Positions 33,069-46,032 of a stretch of 64,000 nt of DNA are shown in pieces. The DNA is from Brachypodium distachyon (lineage: Eukaryota > Streptophyta > Magnoliopsida > Poales > Poaceae). Where the stretch lies: assembly GCF_000005505.3 (NCBI RefSeq), contig NC_016133.3, positions 31,613,008-31,677,007 of the forward strand, written 5' to 3'. The translations under genes were made by a program, and so were the position numbers. Position 1 is the stretch's first letter, and every line of letters begins with the position of its first letter. The notes beneath the pieces are model-generated. The model saw only the letters and a list, made by a program, of their open reading frames with translations. It did not search any database and had not been told where the DNA came from.

Positions 33069-33480
33069 TGTTTGTTTGGGCTCTCAGCGAGCAGCTTCTG
33101 GGCCGTGGAAGTTGAAACCCAAACAAACAGTCATTTCTAGATCAGATTCTCAGATCCACTTTACTGGAGATTCTCCATAAAACTGCGCTTGCAGACGAAA
33201 ATCTGGTATATTGGTGCTTCTGCTTCTAGCAGCTGCTGCGGATTCCATACCTGCTTTTTACCACAATGCCCTCACACCAAATCACATACATCATCCAAAA
33301 TGCCACAAAACGGTTTGTTTCTGTTCCTCAACCCGACGGCATCTACCCCACTCTCCCTCAACCTGGGCAGAAACAAGTCTCAGGCTAGGGTTCGCCGTCA
33401 CCACCTCTCTCCCCGCGCGGCACGTCCACCTCCCTCTCCGGCCACCGGCGCCGCCGCCCTCACCTCTCCCTTGGTAGTCT
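33069..33480. mobile_element. Second, truncated Harbinger-like fragment
   Basis: GTGTTTGTTTGGGCT at about 33071 begins a segment whose first 300 bp parallel the element at 31549: a hairpin ending cccaaacaaaca at 33118-33129, tcacatacat-ccaaaatgccac segments, and then a GC-rich block. No right end was found. Confidence 0.35.
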
Positions 33481-33499
33481 GAGCCTACTCTCTCTCCTC

Positions 33500-34600
33500 T
33501 CCTTGCGCCGCCGACTTTCTTCCCAATGAACGTGTGAGCATGGAGTATATCCTGCCAAGCATGGCACCGGAATCACTTCTAACAACATTGTTTTCACTTC
33601 CAAGATAGTACCGCGAAGAACACACAAATGCAAAGCCAATTAGGTTCCATACATTTTTCATTGTTCGTCTCTACTTCAAAAATTCATTGGATGGTGTATT
33701 TGGGCAAATGAGCACGATGCAGCGGGACAGGAGGCCCAAAACCGACATTGCATGAATTCACGTCTTGTTGTTGCAGTAGGCAGGAAAGCATGTAAAGCGT
33801 CTATAATCATGGTAAAACCCGGAGCGTCAGGCGATACTGCTGATCTAAGCCACCCCATGTGTGCCTCTTTTCTAAAGTTGCAGCAAGATATTGTGATTGG
33901 AAGAACCCTTGCATTTCAAACCAAAATCGAGTACTTATAAGGTCGTGCAACGGCTTTTATTCTGCTGCAAGAACTCGCAAATTTTTTGCATTCAGAAACA
34001 GATACACTCGGTTTTCAGTTTCAAGTCCATGAAAATAGCCACTCGTATTTTTAAGTCAAACAGATACTCCGACATAGAAATAGACACAGAATACATACGA
34101 TGAGCAACGTCTTGTGTATACAAATTAAAAGGATGTCCGAGAGAAGAAGAAGAGAAACAAACGTTGTGTGCATGAGCCGGCGGGCGGTTTCTCGGCTTCA
34201 GGTCCTCCTTGGTCGCGTTGCGCGCATTGCGTGATTGGTCTCCTCTCGTGCTAGCTCACACCAAACAGGCACCGCCTTCATCTGCATCGCATGCGTCCCA
34301 CCATGCATGCATGCATACGCTGCCTCCGGCTGTTGACCCCAGGTCAAACACCAAGCCCTTCATTACTTCCGCTCCTCGTTCTCTCTCCCTCCTCCTCAAG
34401 CTACTGCGGCTGCGGGCCGGCCCCATTAAAAGCTCCCCTGCCGCCTTCATAAAAACTCACCACCACCCCAGTCCCCAAGGAGGCACTGAGCCAGACAGAA
34501 CCCACGCCGTCCGAGAAGCGCCATTCCTCCCTCCCAGCCCGGCCTACCTTGTCTCTACTCCTAGCTTGTTCTTCGCAAGGACCACGCAGTCCAGAGAGGG
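33500..34600 (+). promoter_or_regulatory. Spacer and promoter of the ABCG gene
   Basis: No gene is seen. A TATA-like ttcataaaaact at 34446-34457 lies about 150 bp before the ATG at 34601, and a C-rich leader follows. A run of catgcatgcatgca lies at about 34300-34315. Confidence 0.4.
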
Positions 34601-37600
34601 ATGAAGGGAGCTGAGGCGGCGGCGGCGGCGAAGGCGGAGCTGGAGGACGTGGGGAAGGCGGCGGTCCGGGCGGCGGCGCCCCCGCTGAGCCCGCTGAGCG
34701 AGACGCTGTGGCGGGACAAGGCGGGGCTCGTCTTGCTCGGGGACGTGTCGGCGCGGCTAGCGTGGCGGGACCTCACGGTGACCGTGCCGGCGGCGGGCGG
34801 CGGCGGGACGCAGGCGGTGCTGGAGGCGCTGACGGGGTACGCGGAGCCGGGCACCATGACGGCGCTCATGGGGCCCTCCGGCTCCGGCAAGTCCACTCTC
34901 CTCGACGCGCTCGCCGGCCGCCTCGCCGCCAACGCGTTTCTATCTGGCACCGTCCTCCTCAACGGGCGCAAGGCCAACCTCTCCTTCGGCGCCGCGGTAC
35001 GTACCCTGCATATGCCTCGCCGTCCACGGCTAGCTAGCTACTGTAACTGGCTGCCGCTCTCTCGCTCGATCTCTTAATTAAGCTAGCTTCCCTGCTAGTA
35101 GGTATACTGGCGTACTGATCTTTAGACGGTAGAGTGTACTCTGTAGTCTGTAGTGTACATCAACAAGCAACAAGAGGTCCGGTTCTATTAAAGATTCATG
35201 CATTTTTCATCAACCTTTTAAAAGTACATTTTTTTCCCTCTACATACATATATCCAACAAAGAATCCTGTGCAATCGAACATATTTGTTCGTCAATCCCA
35301 TGACTTTCTAGGTAGATTTGGGCATACAACACGGTAGCAGTTTGGTGATGGTATACGACTAGCTAGCCCGTTTTACTATAATCAGTCTGTTTTTCTTCTT
35401 CTTTTACTTCCATTCCTTATCTGTGTTTCTCCCCATGGGCCATCTTGAATTGTGATTGAATCTCTCTGCGCCACCTGAGATGGCAACCATGCGATGCTCA
35501 CAAACCAGAAAGAAGTAATGGACCATGTGCCGCGTGGCAGGTTGTTTGGAACCTTGCTGGTTCTTGGCTTCTGCCTGCTCAGCTTAGCTGCATTTGCTAT
35601 TTGTTGGAGGTTATCTCCTAATTGACTGCACATGAACTGCTTCTGTCTGGACACGGATTAGCAAGTTCCTAGTCTCAATTTGAGATCTCACATCTTCTTT
35701 AATCTGGGCGTCTTGTTTGGTGATCGAATTTGACACCCATTTTTTCTAGAGGATTTTTAGTTCCCATTTTGGTTGGTTGGTAAAGGGATGCAAGGCACTT
35801 TTTTTGTACCTGATAAGTGGCAACTGGAAGCAGATGGGTTATGGTTCACCAGTTTTTTTTTCCTCAGGAGTCTGCTCATAGGAAACTCATGACACCTTCA
35901 GAACATAGTATTCTTTTTGTCTGCAGTGTGAAAATTCAGTTTCTGTTTGTTAACGAGAAGTGTGTGTGCATGCGTATGCGTGTGTCTATGTTACCTGAAA
36001 CCATTAATCAGATGCATGCAATTTGTGATTCGGGCAGGCATATGTGACGCAAGATGACAATCTGATGGGCACACTGACGGTGAGGGAGACGATCTCATAC
36101 TCGGCGAGCCTTCGGCTCCCTGACAAGATGCCCATGGAAGAGAAGCGTGACCTGGTGGAGGGCACAATCGTGGAGATGGGGCTCCAGGACTGCGCCGACA
36201 CGGTCATCGGCAATTGGCACCTCAGGGGGGTCAGCGGCGGTGAGAAGAGAAGGGTCAGCATCGCCCTGGAGATCCTCATGAGGCCTAGGCTGCTCTTCCT
36301 GGATGAGCCCACCAGTGGTCTTGACAGGTATATATGGCATCTTCACAATTTCAGTCATGCAATTCTTTTTATTCAGTTGTTTGTAAATATTTTGCTCGCA
36401 TACAAGTTCGATAATGATACATATCTGAATTCTGAAAACTATGCTTGTCGTGCAGCGCTTCAGCGTTCTTCGTGACGCAGACGCTCCGCGGGCTGGCGAG
36501 GGATGGGCGGACAGTGATCGCGTCGATCCATCAGCCGAGCAGCGAGGTCTTCCAGCTCTTCGATCGCCTGTATCTTCTTTCAGGGGGCAAAACAGTCTAC
36601 TTTGGGCAGGCGTCTGAGGCTTGTGAGGTACTCTGTAGCTTAATCTTTTTATCTGTATTTCTTCAATGCCAAATTGCCAATGCCAATGGGGTCTCTCAAG
36701 CAGTCTGAATATGCAATGCAGTTCTTTGCCCAAGCTGGCTTCCCATGCCCAGCACTACGCAACCCGTCGGATCATTTCCTCCGCTGCATAAACGCAGACT
36801 TCGACAAGGTGAAGGCCACCCTGAAAGGATCAATGAAGATGAGAGTAAGTTTCTTCAGCCACTATTTCACTGATGAATCTCAATTAGCTTTCTGATGGAC
36901 CTTAATTAGTTTGAGAGGTCCGACGATCCGCTAGAGCGCATCACGACCTGCGAGGCAATCAGAAAGTTATTCAGCCACTACCAGCACTCGCAGGACTACC
37001 TCGCCACCCGGCAGAAAGTGGACGAGATGGCACGGGTCGTAAGTGCAGCTGATCCATTTTTCTTCAGAAACCTACCTGCAATGACAAGTAAATTACGATG
37101 GTTCATTTTGCATCTGCAGAAAGGAACGGTCCTGGACGCAGGGGGCAGCCAGGCCAGCTTCGGGATGCAAGCCTGCACGCTGACGAAGCGGTCCTTCGTG
37201 AACATGACGAGGGACTTCGGGTACTACTGGCTGCGGCTGGTGATCTACGTGGTGGTCACCGTGTGCATCGGCTCCATCTACCTCAACGTGGGCACCAAGT
37301 ACAGCTCCATCCTGGCGCGGGGCGCGTGCGCGTCCTTCATCTTCGGCTTCGTCACCTTCATGTCCATCGGGGGCTTCCCCTCCTTCGTGGAGGACATGAA
37401 GGTGTTCCAGCGGGAGCGGCTCAACGGCCACTACGGCGTGGCCGCGTTCGTGCTCGGCAACACGGCGTCCGCGGCGCCGTTCCTGCTGCTCATCACCGTC
37501 TGCTCCGGGACGCTATGCTACTTCATGGTGGGGCTACACCCGGGGCTCAGCCATTATGTTTTCTTCCTGCTCTGCCTCTATGCCAGCGTCACCGTCGTCG

Positions 37601-38227
37601 AGAGCCTCATGATGGCCATCGCCAGCGTCGTCCCGAATTTTCTCATGGGCATCATCACCGGCGCCGGAATTCAAGGGGTGTTCATGCTCGTCTCGGGGTA
37701 TTTCCGCCTCCCCCACGACATCCCCAAGCCCTTCTGGCGTTACCCCATGTCATACATCAGCTTCCACTACTGGGCCCTGCAGGTAACATCCAGATCGATT
37801 TTTCCATCTTTCCTCTGAATGAAGCGTCAAGATCCTGCATGCACGCATGGTGTTTGATGGATTGATTTTGCAGGGGCAGTACCAGAACGATTTGGTGGGG
37901 CTCATGTTCGACAACCAGAGCGAGTTGCTGCCCAAGATCCCGGGGGAGTACGTGCTGGAGAACGTGTTCCAGATCGACGTGGGGAGGTCAAAGTGGCTGG
38001 ACTTGTCCGTGCTTTTCGCCATGATCGTCGTCTACCGCCTGCTCTTCTTCGCCATGATCAAGGTCAGCGAGGACGTGACGCCGTGGCTGCGCCGGTACAT
38101 CGCCAGGAGGAGGGTGCAGCGCAGGCGAGGCCGGGCCCGGGACGCGGCGGCGGAGCTCCAAGTTGGCCGCTCGCCGTCGCTGCGCGGGTACGTCGTCGAC
38201 GACGACCTGCCGGCCGATCATCCGTGA
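34601..38227 (+). CDS. Half-size ABC transporter, ABCG (WBC) subfamily
   Basis: Seven coding exons: 34601-34996, 36038-36327, 36456-36627, 36722-36844, 36910-37038, 37120-37782 and 37874-38227. They total 708 residues, in phase throughout. The domain order is reverse (ATP-binding first), as in ABCG. Walker A is GPSGSGKST at 91-99, the ABC signature VSGGE at 197-201, and Walker B LLFLDE at 217-222, followed by EPTSGLD and the switch histidine in [10 protein letters not shown]. The transmembrane half (about 390-680) contains about six helices, including [20 protein letters not shown], and ends with an Arg-rich cytosolic tail. The sequence resembles the plant ABCG11/12/15 clade, whose known members export cutin, wax or sporopollenin precursors across the plasma membrane as dimers. 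Assignment to one member, and thus substrate, is not possible here. Exon 1 is GC-rich and Ala-rich. Confidence 0.92.
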
Positions 38228-39003
38228 CAGTATGAGCTCAAGAAGAAAGGTTAATTGGTTGGACAGACGAAATTAACGCTAAAATAACTGGACGATAAAA
38301 CAGTCTGATATGAATGATGTACTCGTATGTGTGTTAGCTAGGGCATCTCCGATTTGTTCTCTCCTTTCAATATGTTTTCTTTCTTATTTTTTTTTCCTTG
38401 ATGTCATCTTGGTATCTGTGTAGTACCTATTACTTTTTCAAGTAACCACGAAATTTTAGGATGCAACTCCAGGATGTGGTGCGGAACTGCTGCCCCTCAT
38501 TGAGGGTGGCAGGCGTGCCGATCTTTCATTGGCGCGAACAGTCCAACATCTATTTCAAGTTTTAATCGGCGTTGTGATTTCAATTAGAATGTGTGTGCAC
38601 GTTTACAGGGTGACTTCGTCAATCTCAAAATGATTTGTCAGTCTAGTCTTTCGAAGGTGCTCATGAAATGTGTGCGTGCGTCTTTGTGAACGTCCGTCTT
38701 CCTATCGCGTTTTTAGGTTCTCATTGTCAATCCTTTGACGTGCCAACTACTCGTTGGCCTTTCTTTTATAATCATGTTGGCCATTTCTCTTTGTTTTTTG
38801 AAAAATGTTTACCATTTCCTTTTTCTTTTTTGAGAGGTGTTGGCCATTTCCAACGCCAATGGCCAATGGTGTCAAAGCGGGCCATACCGTTCACAAAAAA
38901 ACTGAGAGAAAAACTGTAGCTGCTTCGGTGCTTCTCCCGGCCCGCACCGGAAAAACAACAAATAAACCCACCGAAAACGCGGAAAAATCGAGAAACCCTA
39001 ACG
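38228..39003 (+). other. ABCG 3' end and HAKAI promoter
   Basis: A 776-bp spacer between two genes on the same strand. The 39-kb side has a short A-rich leader (cgagaaaccctaacg) before the ATG. No other feature was seen. Confidence 0.5.
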
Positions 39004-42000
39004 ATGCTGCAGATCCGCCTGAGCAAGATTGGCTCGTCGGATTCCGGCGCCGCCGCATCCGGCGCGGCGGCCGGGGCGCCCGGTGGCGCTCCGGCGAAGT
39101 CTGCGGCGGTGGCGGCGGGCGGGGTCCCAGAGTCGGTGACGGTGGCGTGTCCCGACCACCTGGTAATTGCGGACCTCGCCGTGGCGAAGAGCCTCGGCGC
39201 CGTCACGAACTCCGCCATTGCTGCGTCCCGCGCCATCGGCCGCCGCTCCCGCCGTCCCCTCGGCGAGCGCGTCCACATCTGCTGCCGCTGCGAGTTCCCC
39301 ATCGCCATCTACGGCCGTCTGGTATGCAGCCCTAAACCCTAGCAACTTCCGCTGCCTATGCCTCATTGTTAGAGTATTTTTCCCGTGGTTCATAGCCCAG
39401 AAGATTAGATTTTTCGTTAACACATACAACGCTTTGTGATTATGTATCATTCAGGAGGAACTAGTTGCTCTAGTAATCCTGTTTCTCATATTATGTATCA
39501 TCCAGGAGGAATTAGTTGCTCTAGTAATACTTGTTCTTCATATTATGTATCAGTCAGGAGGTAGTAATTTGCTCTGGTAATCCTTGTTTGTCATTGGTCG
39601 TAATTGCCCTAATCCTTGTTTCTACCAAGTCGCCAAGTGAGCATATACAAAATTTCTGCGGTATTGGATTTTATGCTGCTAACAGCATGTGGCTGGTTAA
39701 ACACTTAAAATATTGATATCGTGTGAACAGAAGTAAAACAAATCTTGCACGAATGGCTAGTGACATGTTAGATTAGCGGCATCATTTGTAAATAGAGTTA
39801 ATATTTTCTCCCTGTGGTTAAATAGGTTTTGTTATTTCCTTCTGTTCATTGTATGTTGTTTGTTGTAGTTTGTTTTGTCTAATGTCAGACAAGGGACACC
39901 TACGGTCCAGTTTAAAGCTGTTTTGAATGGATTCGGCAGTAGTATTTTTTGTTCTTCTCCACTACCACTGATCATTTTTTTCACTGATTGCACATAACTT
40001 GAACAAAGAACGGATATTAACTTGATGGGTTCTGTGTTGAAATTAATACTGAATCTAAAGGACTATATTTCTGGCATACATGTATAGTTGGACCTGTTGC
40101 CTGAGTTACCAGCTTGGAATGTATGCAGTCGTTCACTTTAGGTATTTTGCTAATATTTGCAGTTGGATCTTACAATATTGTGACTTTCTTTTGTTTTGTT
40201 CAGAATCCCTGTGAACATGCTTTCTGTTTAGCCTGTGCAAGAAGTGATTCCAGCTGCTACCTGTAAGCATTCCACTGAACTCCTTACATGATTTTATCCC
40301 ATTCTCACCTCCTTAGTATATGTATATCGAGTAACCCACTCAGTGATTCATTATAGGTTAACTTGGGTAACTCAGTGATTTATCTGCGCAGTATGATACT
40401 TACTAAAATAATGTAGCTTGCTATGTGAAATGTTTGCATCAACTAATTGGTATGAAAGAAAGAATACTCAGCTAAGTAGATCATATGTTAGCTACATTAC
40501 ACCAATACGGGGATACGGACACGGTGACACGGGATACAGCATTTTCCAAAAACAGTCATACTTATATGTAAATAATTTAAAAATGCCATGTATAAAGGAA
40601 TATTTTAAGATGTGAGATGAGATATAAAGAAAATGCTGCCCATCCATGTCTCCTTTTCAAGCCCTAGATGCTATGCTTTCTAAGTACCATAAAACAGTAG
40701 CAACTTAGCGGTAGCACACAGAAATAAAACAGCACAGCAGCAACTTAGCAGCAGCAGTGGGTAAACAGCAGTAAGGTACACCAGAGCATCTGTAGCAGGT
40801 TCCCTAAAACTGGTTCCCTAAAACCAGTTTTAGGGACAGGAGAGAGATATTTTTTTGCAAAAAATCATGCTTTTCTCCAGCAGGTTCCTAATAAGTGGTT
40901 CCCTATATTCTTTTAGACCCCACTAACACATGGGGACCATCTGTCAATGACCTATTCTTTTCTTTTCCCATCTTCCTTCGGCCCGTGCTCTTCCCAGCAA
41001 ACAGCTCGATGCAGCGCTGCCGCTCATCCGCGAGCAGCCGCACCATTCGCCTGCCGCCGTCGCTCCGCACACGTCCGCCTGCTCGCGTGCCGCGGCATTC
41101 GTCTTCTTGCGCTGCCATGACGTGCTGCTCGGGAGGATCGAGTGGAGTGTCGGCAGGTCCCGTAGGCCATGGGGGACGGCGCGGCATCGGCAGCGTCGAC
41201 ATGAGTTGCCCTTGCTGTGGCCCTGAGCGTGGATGCGTGCGCCCTGCTGTGCTATGTTGCACCAATATGGGGACATGGGATGCAGCATTTTCCAAAAACA
41301 GTCATATGGGGATACGGGTATAATATGTTTAAATAATTAAAAAAATGCCATGTATAAAGGAATAATTTAAGATGTGAGATGAGTTATACAAAAATGCTGC
41401 CCATCCATGTCTCCTTTTCAAGCCCTAGATGCCATGCTTTCTAAGTACAAAAAAGCAGTATCAACTTAGGGGTAGCGCACAGAAATAAAACAGCACAGCA
41501 GCAACTTCGCAGCAGCAGTAGGTAAACAGCAGTAAAGTACATCAGGATAGCACACAGCATCAATGGCAGCCTGCAGTTCAGCAATAACAAAGAAAAATAG
41601 CACGAGCACAGGGGATTCAGTTGGGAGGGGGAGCCTAGCCAGATAGGTGAGGGCGAGGAGACCCATGTATCCCCTATTTTATTTTATTTTATTTTATTTT
41701 CTTATCAAAAATCATGGGATACTTGGGTATACACGTATCATATCCCCGTGTCCCCGCATATCAGGAGATGGATACCTCCAGCTGTATCGGTGCTTCAGAG
41801 TATGTCAGCATGCATATATTTCAAATTCTGTAGTAGTGCTGTGGTACTATTCATAACCTACACTCAGTTTTCATTGTGTTATCAGCTCGTTTTGTTCTAT
41901 CTTGGTGTATTGTTGTTTACATTCACCGGGTTTCTTAATTGTTACTCCCTCCGTTCCATAATTCTTGTCGAAATATTACATGTATCTAGACGCTTTTTAA

Positions 42001-43295
42001 GAATAGATACATCCATATTTGGGCAAATTTGAGACAAGAATTATGGAACGGAGGGAGTAGCATCAATAGCTGTGAACGTTTGTTAAGCTGTGTTGTACAT
42101 TTTGCTGTACCACTTGGGTAATCAAATCAAATGTTAAACAAACGCTTCAGTTTTCACGGACATATTGCGCTTAAGACTGACAAGTCTTACTAGTTATGTA
42201 AAATGCTTTTTTGTTAGACTAGTTTCGTCTAGGACGTATCATTTAAACTTTTGTTTACTTGTTTTCTGCAGTTGTGATGAGCGCATTCAGAAGATTCAGA
42301 CTGTGAAAATGATGGAAGGGATATTTATCTGCGCAGCGCCTATGTGCCTCAAATCTTTCCTTAAGAAAGCAGAATTTGAGTCTCATGTACCTGAAGTTCA
42401 TGCCAACCTCCTTCAAACTAACGCGGACAAGGAAGATCGTAATGAACCAGATGCTCCTAACATATCCCGTGCTTCTGCAGGAGATACTCAAAGACAATCT
42501 CAAATGCCTGAAATGTCTACTGCACGTGCTCCTCCAAGACCTGGTGTTTCACCAACTTCAAGTTCTCACATGCAAGATCGCGAAGACCGATCTCGTTACC
42601 ACCATTCCAGGGAGCAAACCCCACTAAGGCCCCCTATGCTAAGCAAACCACCATCGTTCCATGGTCGCCACTCTTATCCACCAGGGGATACTCAGTCCGA
42701 AAACAACCCGCCTCAAGGATTTGACCGGCCCTACGGCTGGGCTCATGACAGTACACCTGGGGCAACTCCACTTCGCCAAGAATCTGACCATGGTACTCAA
42801 GACAAGCAGCAAGTCATGCCTAATTCACCTTTCATGTTCTCTCCAATGCATCCTCATCAGCAGAACTTCATGATGCACGTGAACATGAACCAGCCTTTGA
42901 TGCAAAATACACCATTCAACTACCCTGTCCAACAAGATGGAAATCCTCAATATTTCGGTTCTCCTTTCCAGATGCAACCACCAGATGCCGGATTGGATCA
43001 AGGTCCAGTATCGGGGCCTGAGGGGCTTCAGCGCCCATGGGGCATGGGGTTGATGGGCAATCCATCTCAGGGAGGCGGTGGCATGGTCTTCATGCAAGCT
43101 GGTTTTGGGATCATGCCTGATAACTCGATGAATCCAGGCATGCAAGGTAGGGATATTCAAGGCCAGGCTGATCGTGGCGACGGAAGGGGTGTTTTGGAAC
43201 AGTTACCAATGGCGATGCAAATGCAGATGCCACTTCCTCCCCCTCCCCCTGCACAACCCCCATCAGCTGGACAGCAATCTTTCAATAGAACTTGA
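39004..43295 (+). CDS. HAKAI: E3 ubiquitin ligase HAKAI (m6A writer complex component)
   Basis: Three coding exons: 39004-39321, 40204-40262 and 42272-43295. They total 466 residues. The RING finger is split over the exons and complete: C93, C96, C109, H111, C114, C117, C124 and C127, followed by an atypical zinc-binding segment (FICAAPMCLKSF with HVPEVH near residues 145-170) that makes up the Hakai-type HYB fold. The C-terminal half is low in complexity, rich in Pro, Gln, Met and Gly, and ends with a PPPPPAQPPS stretch. In animals Hakai ubiquitinates E-cadherin. In Arabidopsis the homologue belongs to the nuclear mRNA N6-adenosine methyltransferase complex with MTA, MTB, FIP37 and VIRILIZER, which is the expected role here. 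The Ala/Gly-rich N-terminus is typical of grass copies. Intron 2 (2.0 kb) holds a duplication and a Stowaway MITE. Confidence 0.9.
40480..41560. repeat. Direct duplication in HAKAI intron 2
   Basis: Segments 40533-40780 and about 41278-41545 correspond along their length: cagcattttccaaaaacagt, then atgccatgtataaagg, tgctgcccatccatgtctcc and aaacagcacagcagcaact. Between them lies about 490 bp, beginning agagcatctgtagcaggttc, a sequence type seen at the ends of plant MITEs. No matching right end was found for it. Both copies are preceded by a caccaatangggga-type segment. Confidence 0.7.
41945..42057. mobile_element. Stowaway MITE in HAKAI intron 2
   Basis: 113 bp with almost perfect inverted ends: CTCCCTCCGTTCCATAATTC on both sides, extending to TTGTC. 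TA is duplicated at 41943-41944 and 42058-42059. The ends are very close to those of the mariner element at 24401-30433. Confidence 0.93.
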
Positions 43296-46032
43296 TGAGT
43301 ACGTGCTGTGCTTTGCGATGTAACTTATGGCTTCCGCCAAAATTGCTATGTATTTTCGTTGGGAAAATTGTAACTTCAATGTAATCAATGAGGATTCGTT
43401 GGCTCTTGGTCTTACCTGCAATTGGTGGATAAGGATGGGGCCTGTGTATTGTGTTGCAAATGATCCGTTCTTGTGGTTGCTCGCTTTGCTCTGGCGATCT
43501 GCTGTCGCTGTCGAATCGAGCAAAATACTTTTCTATAGATGATTGAGCAAAGTGTACAGTAAGTAGCATTCATGAGTTTACGTTATCACGATTTGAAGAC
43601 TTCAATGTCTGATGCTGGTCTCTCCATCTTTCGTAGTTTGACGTATTAGGACTTCAATGTAGGCTATGCAGGTAATTGGGAAACGTATCAGGACTTCACT
43701 ACTAGGAAGAACCAGTCTCTACTCTTCCCTAGGGACCTGCCTGCAGGAAAAATGTGAAATAAAGAGGTAAAAGGGAAATCGCCGGACCATAAATGAAAGC
43801 AAAATGGCCAAAGCGCAAAATCTAAAACAAAACCGGACATTTCTTGATTTGTGTGTGTCATTAAATATCACATTTAATAGGAAATGTATATCATACAAAC
43901 ACATTGAACATGATAATATTTACATAGACAAATATGTCTTCGAGTAGGAATCCAACAGAAAACTATTGGAAACTAAATAAATATAAGTGCAGGGACCTCT
44001 AAATAATAGTTACTTGTACTATTAAACAGACTTTAGGACTAAATCGCAAATAACCATGAGTCGTGGGCTTTTCTGCAAAATGACCTTTGCCTGTGGAGGG
44101 GGGGGGGGGCGCTGGCCGCTGGAGCTGCAGGCGGCGTCTTGGGCCTGGGCCTCGGTGGCCTTTCGACCGGCCCAGGCCGGGACAGGGGAGATCAGGGGGA
44201 TAAAGGGGGTTGGGGTGGGCGGTTAGGGTTTCCACCCAGCCGATCCCCACGCCCAACGGCGCCCCGATGGCCCCGATCTCCTCTGCCTTCGGCTGCCGCC
44301 GCCGCCACCCACCACCGTTGCTCCGCGGCGCCGAGAGAGAGGAGGGGAGGCCGGGGGCCTCCGAGTTCCATCCACCGGTGCCAGATCCAACGCGGGGCGC
44401 TGCCATGGCCAGAGGCGGAGGAGGTGCCGCGCCCGAGGGGGCATTGGCCGGAGGCGGAGGAGGTGCCGGTGGCTACGATCACGGGCCCCACCCGTGCGGG
44501 TCAAACGGCGACGAGGCCACCATGGTCATGGGGTCAAGCGGCGACGAGGCCGCCGAGGTCCTGCGGTCCAGTGGCGACGAGGGTTCCAGGGGCGTCGAAT
44601 CTAGCGGTGTCGGCCAAGGTGAGTTCGCCGGCGGCGAAGTGCTTCGTCGCGTAGGAACTCGAAGAGATCGGGCAGATCGTAGATCGCCATCTTCTTACCT
44701 TCTTCTCTGTTGTTTTCTCTTCCTGTTGTTGCTCTATTCTTGCTCTGTAATGGCAAAGAATATCGTGCTGATAACGTGTTGTGAAATGAATGAATGAATG
44801 AGAATGAATCTGTGTGTTCTCCATTGATTGTGTTCATATATATACAAGGGAAAGAGACACCAATATCCAAATATTTGGCATTCACGTCCCAGTTTTGGGA
44901 ATTTTAGGACGCGAGCGGTTACATGTTAACTGCCATATTAACTATTAATTAACTAATAATTAATCCTAATTGATCGTATCCTAATTTTTTTTTTGTCGAA
45001 TGTCCTCGAAGGGGCAACATTGCTCACAAACTTTAGGCTGTAAAACATAGTCCGCACTGCTTTCAGGCAATGTGATTACGTTTGCTATCTTTTATTCATG
45101 ATTAAACTAGAAGATTTTTTATGCACCTTGTATGTAGAATTTCTTCATGGTCATACACCCCACTCAAATCTTCAATGTGACTCCGTCCTCCCTCCCACCC
45201 CACCTCCCTCAAACCACCCCACTCAAACTTCACCTCAGATTAATATCTACCGATTAGATGGTGATTTTTCTGCGCATGATCATCCACTGGTGGTATACAA
45301 AGTGCGACTTTAGGCAATTTAATTTTCTTTTAGTTCCCCTCCCATTCACGTCTTGTCAAATTGGTTTCGATTTTGTGTCTTTGCTTTACGGGAAACAGCT
45401 ATCCTACTTGTGTACGGCACATTTTTGTAACATATACAACGGATTAGATGATTTAGCTACACCGGCTGCCAGAAAAACCCTTTGTTAGGTTAAAGTAAAA
45501 ATAATACACTGAACTACGCAGAAATACGAAGACATGCATTACCTTGTCAGAAGAAGGCGTGACAAGGTAAAAAAGACACAAAAAATGCATAACGCAAAAT
45601 AAAATAAAAATGCATACTCAGAAGTTTCTCAACAAGCATTATTTCTACTCAAAAAACATGATACATGTGTAACCCGCACATGTATACACATGATTTAAGG
45701 ATTATAATGGAACAAATGCACGAACATATAAATAAATAAAAAGCATACAAATCTTGATACTTTATTATTGAACTATCAGTATGCACAGCTGAAGGCGTCA
45801 TATACATTTGCCGAGTGATCTACAGATTTAAGTAGGTAAAAAGAAGAAGTAAGCGTGGGTTTGCTATGCTGGTGCTTCACATTGATTGTTATCTATCTCT
45901 ATCTGAAAATACTATGCAATTTGCTCAAGATGCGTGTATATTTCCTGTCGTGGCTGCTAGTCCTGTATTGCTATGAATTTTCATGATGAAAACTGTAGGG
46001 TAGAATTTCGTGACTTGCGGCATGTCCACCGC
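43296..46032. other. Spacer with possible retroelement traces
   Basis: HAKAI's 3' region runs to about 43600. A poly-G run lies at 44099-44109, and a GC-rich stretch at 44100-44650 has open frames on both strands but no known family. At about 44760-44785 the minus strand reads CACGTTATCAGCACG next to a TG-starting AT-rich segment, which resembles an LTR and primer-site junction of a minus-strand retroelement; no second LTR is present. 45000-46000 is AT-rich, and its end is the 3' region of the katanin gene. Confidence 0.4.

Noticed and set aside
36095..38221. Long antisense frames across the ABCG exons
   Set aside because: High GC in codon third positions removes antisense stops. The sense strand has all ABC motifs and clean junctions.
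44139..44797. Overlapping frames of 171 and 195 codons near 44.1-44.8 kb
   Set aside because: Gly/Ala/Arg-rich, both strands open, no motif or splice support, and the segment borders retroelement-like sequence.
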